Source: an uncultured Ruminococcus sp. (GTDB lineage Bacteria > Bacillota > Clostridia > Oscillospirales > Ruminococcaceae). From it: DNA of 14,407 nucleotides. This document shows, piece after piece, positions 1 through 4,505 of this stretch (its first letter is position 1; each line of letters opens with the position of its first letter). Below the pieces are notes generated by a model. That model had not been told where the DNA came from. It made no database searches and was given only the letters and a program-made list of their open reading frames with translations. The DNA lies in NCBI GenBank assembly GCA_946537565.1, contig CAMNFW010000027.1:1-14407 (forward strand), read 5' to 3'. The position numbers were made by a program, and so were the translations under genes.

Positions 1-705
1 AAGATAAGGACGGGGAATTTCTGTTCTTCCCCGGATAATTCTGTTGCAGATGTATTTCTCACCGTTCCACGCTTTCAGAAGCAGATCAAGGCTCGGAACA
101 CCGTTGCTGTACTTTCCGTTGAAATTACTGAGCATTCCGGCTTCGTCGGAGATCATCAGCAAAGAATCATTCTCACTCAGCTCCAATGAAAGAGATTCAG
201 GGGTAATGTCATCAACGGCTATTCTTATCGGGGCAGTATTGCGGATATTTTCAGCCTGAACACGGAGCTTTGCGATTGCGGCGGTGTCAGGCTCGTCCTC
301 TTTTTCCATAGCTTTTACACGGGCTTCGATAGCTTTAACTTCCTGCTGAGCCTTGTAAATTTCCTCACGGTGGTCATTGTTGTACTTACTCTCAAAGCTA
401 TCAAAGGGAGCTTTGATGAAGTGCATGACAGGGCTTTTTCTTTCAGAGGGCTGAGCTATGATAATAGAATACAGCACAGGCGGTTCGGTGTGGTCTGGCT
501 TTCCGGCAAGCCGATACAGACCTGTAAAACAGTAACCCACGGCTGAGAGCATTGCTGTTCCTGCCATTCCCACATCGGTGAAAGTCGTGACCGAGATCGC
601 CTTCGCCATATCCCGCAAAACAGGCGGCAGATCATTTACAGGAAAGGGTATAACATCTGCCTTCTGACGGAGCGGTCGGGGGTCTTCCCATTGAATATTA
701 GTCAT
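1..705 (-). CDS. DUF3987-type protein, N-terminal 235 codons (runs off the left edge)
   Basis: This reading frame is open from an ATG at 703-705 to the window edge, so the C-terminal part is missing. The N-terminus (WEDPRPL, then FPVNDLPPVLRDM at residues 21-33) matches what I know of DUF3987 proteins, which are P-loop, helicase- or primase-like proteins often carried by phages and integrated elements. Residues 83-92 (IAQPSERKSP) lie where the family has its Walker A-like loop, and LLMISDEAG (182-190) resembles a Walker B strand. Residues 110-155 are rich in Lys, Glu and Ala and probably form a helical insertion. An AAAGGAAG ribosome binding site sits about 7 bases before the ATG. The upstream in-frame alternatives are closed by stops. 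Function in DNA replication of a mobile element is an inference from the family. The short forward ORFs inside this span are shadows. I am confident of the frame and fairly confident of the family. Confidence 0.82.
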   Translation of the reverse strand, partial: MTNIQWEDPRPLRQKADVIPFPVNDLPPVLRDMAKAISVTTFTDVGMAGTAMLSAVGYCFTGLYRLAGKPDHTEPPVLYSIIIAQPSERKSPVMHFIKAPFDSFESKYNNDHREEIYKAQQEVKAIEARVKAMEKEDEPDTAAIAKLRVQAENIRNTAPIRIAVDDITPESLSLELSENDSLLMISDEAGMLSNFNGKYSNGVPSLDLLLKAWNGEKYICNRIIRGRTEIPRPYL

Positions 706-771
706 TTTTCATCTTCCTTTCAGCAAGCAAATTTTTTTATGCTTCTATAAAGGGGCAGAAAAAAACGGCTT

Positions 772-791
772 TTCAACTGTTATCCGTTGAA
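772..791. repeat. Inverted repeat TTCAAC-N8-GTTGAA
   Basis: A perfect 6-bp inverted repeat with an 8-base spacer lies about 67-86 bp upstream of the DUF3987 start. It has the shape of an operator for a dimeric repressor and would fall near the promoter of that leftward gene. It could also be chance in AT-rich DNA; no regulator for it is in the window. Confidence 0.4.
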
Positions 792-871
792 TAACGAAAT
801 TATTTTTTTTATTTTCATAAACTGCGGCAAAAAAACATTTTACTGGATTTTGTGGATTTTGTGTATGTTGA

Positions 872-903
872 CCTGTAAAAGGCTGTATTTCGGCATTTAC
901 AGG
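872..903. repeat. Perfect 8-bp inverted repeat CCTGTAAA...TTTACAGG with a second inner stem
   Basis: CCTGTAAA at 872-879 is matched exactly by TTTACAGG at 896-903. Inside it, GCTG (882-885) can pair with CGGC (891-894), giving an extended hairpin of about 12 pairs around a TATTT loop. There is no T-tract on either strand, so it is not a usual intrinsic terminator. It could be an operator, a structured RNA element or part of an element end. The match is direct; the role is unknown. Confidence 0.55.
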
Positions 904-1035
904 CACCAGAGCATAGTGTATGTTGTGTGGTGGTTGAAGTCTTTTGGACGGGCAAGGGCGGCGGTAAATCTCATAAACAAAAAATTGTACAATACTATGA
1001 AAATAATGATTATATATAAAAAATATATATAACTC

Positions 1036-1064
1036 TTGACATTTCTTTTATAATTAGATATAAT
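1036..1064 (+). promoter_or_regulatory. Consensus sigma-A promoter of the YGPP/radical SAM operon
   Basis: The -35 box TTGACA (1036-1041) and -10 box TATAAT (1059-1064) both match consensus perfectly and are separated by exactly 17 bp. Transcription should start near 1071, giving a leader of roughly 33 bases before the TTG start at 1104. No other promoter is visible before the second or third gene, so this one probably drives all three. A perfect promoter suggests strong expression unless a repressor acts here. Confidence 0.85.
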
Positions 1065-1103
1065 AAAATAAATAGCTGTATTATATGATCGAAGGTGTTG
1101 ATT

Positions 1104-1472
1104 TTGAAGAAAACTCAGAAAACTAAGCTGACTGCTGCTATCCTTGCAGCCGCTGTTAATTTTTCATCATGTACCTCCGGCGGTGAAGTGCAGAACGTCT
1201 ACGGTCCGCCTGTGGATTATACCGACACTTCTGCTTCCCAGACTGTGACCACTGCCGCTGAAACTACACAAACTACTGCCGCTGTTACTACTATTTCAAC
1301 TACAACTGTTTCCGTTACCGAAGTTACAGAACCAACTACCACCGAATCCAGCACCGAGGTCACAGAACCAACTACAGCTGAATCCGTCACCGATGCTGTT
1401 GAAACTGAACCTTATACCCCCGGAAAAGAACCATTTGCTGCCGTATATGGCCCTCCGGATTTTCTGGATTAA
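1104..1472 (+). CDS. Small exported Thr-rich protein with two VYGPP motifs (candidate radical SAM substrate)
   Basis: I do not recognise a named family. The product is 122 residues. A signal peptide (MKKTQKTKLTAAILAAAVNFSSC) has a weak lipobox-like end at Cys23, so it may be a lipoprotein or simply secreted. The mature part begins with VYGPP (residues 32-36), continues as a Thr/Glu/Val-rich stalk (about 40-105), and ends with VYGPPDFLD (114-122). I chose TTG 1104 because GAAGG (1091-1095) lies 8 bases before it and the product then aligns with the next gene's MKKSDKTALTAAI; GTG 1095 and TTG 1098 overlap or abut the ribosome binding site. It is the first gene of a three-gene operon ending in a radical SAM/SPASM enzyme. 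That context and the repeated motif suggest it is a substrate of that enzyme (inference). It has no dockerin, unlike its paralogue. Confidence 0.8.
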   Translation: MKKTQKTKLTAAILAAAVNFSSCTSGGEVQNVYGPPVDYTDTSASQTVTTAAETTQTTAAVTTISTTTVSVTEVTEPTTTESSTEVTEPTTAESVTDAVETEPYTPGKEPFAAVYGPPDFLD

Positions 1473-1538
1473 AGTTCTGATGTTTCAATATTCACAAAAT
1501 CATATCTTTAACTATCGACAATGAAAGGAATGATGAGC

Positions 1539-2132
1539 ATGAAAAAATCTGACAAAACTGCTCTTACAGCTGCTATTTTTGCTGCTGCTCTGAATATTGT
1601 TCCAATCGCAGCAAACGCTGAGAGCAATAATAACGAGCCCAGCGATATCCCCACTGAATATTACTCGCCGGAAGATGAGGATATCCAGGATGTTTACGGT
1701 CCCCCTGAGTACTTCACAACTGAAACTACCCAGACCACTTCTGCCATGGATACGAACTACTATGACATAATTAATACTACCACTGAGCCGGTTTACGGTC
1801 CGCCCTGGATGTTTACTACTACTACTACTGAGACAACCCCCGTTCCTGTTTACGGTCCGCCCCCGATTACCGGCGATATCGACTATAACGGAGTCGTTGA
1901 TGTCTTCGATCTCATTGCTGCAAGAAAAATACTCGCCAGCAATGGAGCTGATAACTCCTGGGGTTATTCTGCTGATATTAATCACGACACCAGATTCACT
2001 ATTGCTGACGTTGTTTCTCTTTCCCGTATTCTTCTGAACAGAGGCGATTACTTCGTTTCAGACAGCGACCTCACCGACGATACTCCTCAGCCTGAATATG
2101 GTGCGCCTATTTATTTCGATGACCAGGAGTAA
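1539..2132 (+). CDS. Exported dockerin protein with three VYGPP motifs and a terminal EYGAP (candidate radical SAM substrate)
   Basis: The 197-residue product has a Sec signal peptide (MKKSDKTALTAAIFAAALN...ANA, cleavage near residue 27) almost identical in pattern to the gene before it. VYGPP occurs at residues 52-56, 85-89 and 104-108, separated by Thr-rich linkers, and EYGAP at 186-190 near the C-terminus. Between them, residues 112-170 form a type I dockerin with two calcium loops: Asp113, Asp115, Asn117, Asp121, Asp124 and Asp146, Asn148, Asp150, Thr154, Asp157. Dockerins dock proteins onto cohesins of cellulosomes or the cell surface. I chose ATG 1539 over 1521, 1530 and 1533 because AGGA (1526-1529) precedes it by 9 bases and it matches the paralogue. 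The gene for the radical SAM enzyme starts 5 bases after the stop. That the YGPP motifs are modified is inference. Confidence 0.87.
   Translation: MKKSDKTALTAAIFAAALNIVPIAANAESNNNEPSDIPTEYYSPEDEDIQDVYGPPEYFTTETTQTTSAMDTNYYDIINTTTEPVYGPPWMFTTTTTETTPVPVYGPPPITGDIDYNGVVDVFDLIAARKILASNGADNSWGYSADINHDTRFTIADVVSLSRILLNRGDYFVSDSDLTDDTPQPEYGAPIYFDDQE
1697..1699 (+). other. First Tyr-Gly junction region of the YGPP motif set
   Basis: This marks the first of the motif copies in the dockerin protein. All six copies lie at 1197-1211, 1443-1457, 1692-1706, 1791-1805, 1848-1862 and 2094-2108. They read VYGPPVDY, VYGPPDFL, VYGPPEYF, VYGPPWMF, VYGPPPIT and EYGAPIYF. Tyr, Gly and the second Pro never vary. 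Confidence 0.6.
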
Positions 2133-2137
2133 AAAAT

Positions 2138-3211
2138 ATGCTGGACGTTAATATCAAAAAGAAACATCTCGATGCCCTCGCTGACTATAGAAACAGCCTT
2201 AAAACTGCCCCTCAGCTCAGAAACCTCTTCCTTGAACTCACCCTCCGCTGCAACGAAAGATGCCTCCACTGCGGAAGCTGGTGCGGCGACGTAAAATCAG
2301 AAGAGCTTACTGCTGCTCAGTATGGCAAATTCTTAGCAGAAATTAAGGGCGATTTCGGTACTGATAAAAAAATGCTCTGCATTACCGGCGGTGAACCCCT
2401 GCTTAGAAAAGATTTTTTCGATATTATGGCTGAGGCTGACCGTCTCGGTTTCCGTTGGGGTATGACCAGCAATGCCACCTTAATTGATGACAGCGTTGCC
2501 CGTGAACTGAAAAGAGTTGGTATGGGGACAATCTCCGTCAGCATAGACGGTCTTGAGGAAACTCATGATGCCTTTCGCCGTACTCCCGGCGGTTGGAAAA
2601 AAGCTATGAACGGTATCGAAAGTCTCCTGAGAGTCGGCGGTTTCCATGCTGTTCAGGCAACTACTGTTGTAACTCATCAGAATATCGGTCAGCTGGACGA
2701 GCTTTACAAAATATTCAATGATATGGATATCGACTCCTGGCGAATTATCAATATGGAGCCTATGGGTCGTGCCAACGATCACCCTGAGCTTCTTCTGACT
2801 AAAGAAGACTATAAGTATATGTTCGAGTATATTAGAAATATGCGTATCAAAGGTGAGCCTGTTACTTATGGCTGCAGCCATTACCTCGGTATGGAGTATG
2901 AACGTGAAGTCCGTGACTGGTACTACCACTGCACTGCCGGTACTTATATCGCAAGTATTACCGCCAGCGGTGATATTATCGCCTGCCTCGACATCGAACG
3001 CAGACCTGAGTTTATTCAGGGAAATATACTCCGTGACCGTTTCTACGATGTATGGACTAATAAATTCCAGATTTTCAGAAGAGATCTGGCAGACAGCTGC
3101 GAAAAATGCTCATCTTGCTCTGAGAAAAATTACTGCCACGGTGATTCCTTCCATAGCTGGGATCATGATAAAAATGAGCCTCTGCTTTGCTTCAAGGATA
3201 TTCTCTTCTGA
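2138..3211 (+). CDS. Radical SAM/SPASM peptide-modifying enzyme
   Basis: The 357-residue product carries the radical SAM motif CNERCLHC (Cys38, Cys42, Cys45) that binds a 4Fe-4S cluster and S-adenosylmethionine, an extra Cys49, and the GGEP motif at 84-87. A C-terminal SPASM-type domain supplies Cys246, Cys265, Cys283, Cys321, Cys324, Cys327, Cys333 and Cys351, enough for two auxiliary clusters. SPASM enzymes typically modify ribosomally made peptides or proteins (PqqE, AlbA, spliceases, sulfatase maturases). The start ATG has AGGAG (2125-2129) within the end of the upstream gene, so translation is probably coupled to the dockerin-YGPP protein. No PqqD-like recognition domain is fused at the N-terminus, which has only about 30 residues before the barrel. 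The likely substrates are the two YGPP proteins (inference from operon structure). Isoleucine codons avoid ATA (about 3 of 24), unlike the kinase gene at 8298. Confidence 0.92.
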   Translation: MLDVNIKKKHLDALADYRNSLKTAPQLRNLFLELTLRCNERCLHCGSWCGDVKSEELTAAQYGKFLAEIKGDFGTDKKMLCITGGEPLLRKDFFDIMAEADRLGFRWGMTSNATLIDDSVARELKRVGMGTISVSIDGLEETHDAFRRTPGGWKKAMNGIESLLRVGGFHAVQATTVVTHQNIGQLDELYKIFNDMDIDSWRIINMEPMGRANDHPELLLTKEDYKYMFEYIRNMRIKGEPVTYGCSHYLGMEYEREVRDWYYHCTAGTYIASITASGDIIACLDIERRPEFIQGNILRDRFYDVWTNKFQIFRRDLADSCEKCSSCSEKNYCHGDSFHSWDHDKNEPLLCFKDILF

Positions 3212-3275
3212 TAAATGTTTTAAGCTAATAATAAAAACCTCTTCATTCACAAGGGTTTCCGCCCATCAAAAAAAA

Positions 3276-3299
3276 GTCCAGCTAAGTGCTGGGCTTTTT
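3276..3299. terminator. Bidirectional intrinsic terminator between convergent genes
   Basis: The stem GTCCAGC/GCTGGGC (7 pairs, one G-T) encloses the loop TAAGT and is flanked by eight A on the left (3268-3275) and CTTTTT on the right. It can therefore stop the radical SAM operon on the plus strand and the nuclease transcript on the minus strand. Confidence 0.87.
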
Positions 3300-3377
3300 C
3301 ATTTTGAAGTAATTTGTTAAAAGAAATGCAGTGAAGATGATGAATGACGGCATATCAAGCGTTTTAACTACATTATT

Positions 3378-4457
3378 CTATGTCGTTTCTTCCGCAAGAT
3401 CCGGACGGCATCTGCCGCATGGAGAATAACCCTGCTCAAGAAGCTCATCAAGGCTGCCGCTATAATACAGCCGATTCTTTTCAAGTATAGTCGGGACACT
3501 TGGGCAGTCAGGACAGTGTATCTTATGTGTGTTCATATTCAGAACATAGTCACAAGCCAGAACAGTATATTCAGCGGTCGTTTCAGGTTCAGTTTCAGGT
3601 TCAGTTTCAGTTTTAGTAATATCCTGGGTCTGCTGATCGTTTTTGTCTATCAGCCAGTTGTCGCCGTTGGAATAGTCAATACCAATTCCAGGATATGCGT
3701 TGTAGCAGAATACATTGAAACATATCGCCTTGCCTTCATCTTCTACAGAATATGCCTCCATTAACACTCCTCTTGCCAGAAGTTCACTGCCCTCAAAAAC
3801 CGGCGTGACACGGTAAAGAACGTGCTGACCTGTAGTGTGAACAAAATCAGCAATTGAATTTTCAAAGGGAAGCATTCCCTGAGTGTTCATGTATCTTGTG
3901 CCGGTTATAAGATTGCAGACATTGGCATTTTCACCGGTCAGCTGATAGCCCAGAAGATGACAGCGGTTGTAGAGGTATTTTCCGTCAATGAAATCATATT
4001 TATCAAGATGCCAGCCAGTTGGCTTTACAGCGCCGATCTTTCCACGCTTTTCTGTGGGCATTATATCCTGACCGACACAAGCCATTGTAACACCGCATCT
4101 CCCAAGACTGTCCAGTTCAGAGTAATATTCATATGAAGTTTCAGTCAGGTCTGAACTGGTGAAAAATGGGATATTTCCATTGACAACAGTATACGGACTA
4201 TCAGTAAACGCCGGAATATCGCTGAGTTTGAAAGCGTTAGGATTTTCAGTTGTAATTGCAGCAGTAACTGTGGTAGAATTTGTTACCTCAGTCTGGATCA
4301 CAGTTGAGGGATTTGTTCCTGAATCAGTAAACTGCTGGACGACTATAGTTTCAGGCTGCGAAACAGAAATATTTTCAGAAGGAGTACAGCTCAGCTGTAT
4401 CATCGCAGCGAGAACAGTGATAATAAAAGCAAAAAATGTCTTAAGTTTCATATTCAT
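3378..4457 (-). CDS. Exported EndA-like DNA/RNA non-specific endonuclease with C-terminal Cys4 module
   Basis: The 359-residue product starts with a signal peptide ending near Cys24 (weak lipobox IQLSC), then a Ser/Thr-rich spacer to about residue 75. The nuclease core spans about 85-255. NRCHLLGYQL (164-173) corresponds to the DRGH-type active-site motif of this beta-beta-alpha metal nuclease family, with His167 as the likely general base; ENANVCNLITGTRYMN (176-191) supplies the metal-binding Asn, probably Asn191. A TEPETEPET linker (284-293) leads to a C-terminal module (about 297-352) with Cys315, Cys318, Cys347 and Cys350, resembling the Ada-type Cys4 zinc module seen at the end of some secreted nucleases. 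Roles could be nutrient DNA degradation, DNA uptake or biofilm turnover. The start is ATG 4457, or ATG 4451 two codons later; neither has a clear ribosome binding site. An upstream hairpin stem lies just 13 bases before the start. Confidence 0.88.
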   Translation of the reverse strand: MNMKLKTFFAFIITVLAAMIQLSCTPSENISVSQPETIVVQQFTDSGTNPSTVIQTEVTNSTTVTAAITTENPNAFKLSDIPAFTDSPYTVVNGNIPFFTSSDLTETSYEYYSELDSLGRCGVTMACVGQDIMPTEKRGKIGAVKPTGWHLDKYDFIDGKYLYNRCHLLGYQLTGENANVCNLITGTRYMNTQGMLPFENSIADFVHTTGQHVLYRVTPVFEGSELLARGVLMEAYSVEDEGKAICFNVFCYNAYPGIGIDYSNGDNWLIDKNDQQTQDITKTETEPETEPETTAEYTVLACDYVLNMNTHKIHCPDCPSVPTILEKNRLYYSGSLDELLEQGYSPCGRCRPDLAEETT

Positions 4458-4470
4458 TAGTTAGGAAAAC

Positions 4471-4498
4471 AGCAGCGTGATCATAAGGTCACGCTGCT
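4471..4498 (-). terminator. Strong 10-bp hairpin between the pectate lyase and nuclease genes
   Basis: AGCAGCGTGA and TCACGCTGCT form a perfect 10-pair stem with an 8-base loop. On the minus strand it follows the lyase stop by 7 bases and precedes a short TTTT, so it probably terminates lyase transcription, though the T-tract is weak. It also lies only 13 bases before the nuclease ATG, so it may instead act as a partial terminator or processing stem in a lyase-nuclease transcript. Confidence 0.75.
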
Positions 4499-4505
4499 TT
4501 GTAGT

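Larger units (their letters stand above)
706..1035. other. AT-rich intergenic region between the DUF3987 gene and the YGPP operon
   Basis: No convincing gene is present. The stretch must hold the promoter of the leftward DUF3987 gene, but I see no clean sigma-A pair; the best candidate on the minus strand has TTGAAA about 20 bp from TTATAG, which is too wide. Two inverted repeats lie here (772-791 and 872-903) and are listed separately. A forward 81-codon frame at 787-1032 starts with TTG, has no ribosome binding site and reads as non-coding. Confidence 0.6.

Noticed and set aside
787..1032. Forward 81-codon frame in the gap after the DUF3987 gene
   Set aside because: TTG start without ribosome binding site, AT-driven composition, and it runs into the region just before the operon's -35 box.
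1512..1985. 157-codon frame antisense to the dockerin-YGPP gene
   Set aside because: The plus strand has a signal peptide, dockerin and repeated motifs with a good ribosome binding site; the antisense frame shows no domain and is a mirror of it.
3229..3258. Small AAACC...GGTTT stem just before the main terminator
   Set aside because: Only 5 pairs with a long loop and no T-tract; the terminator at 3276-3299 explains the region better.
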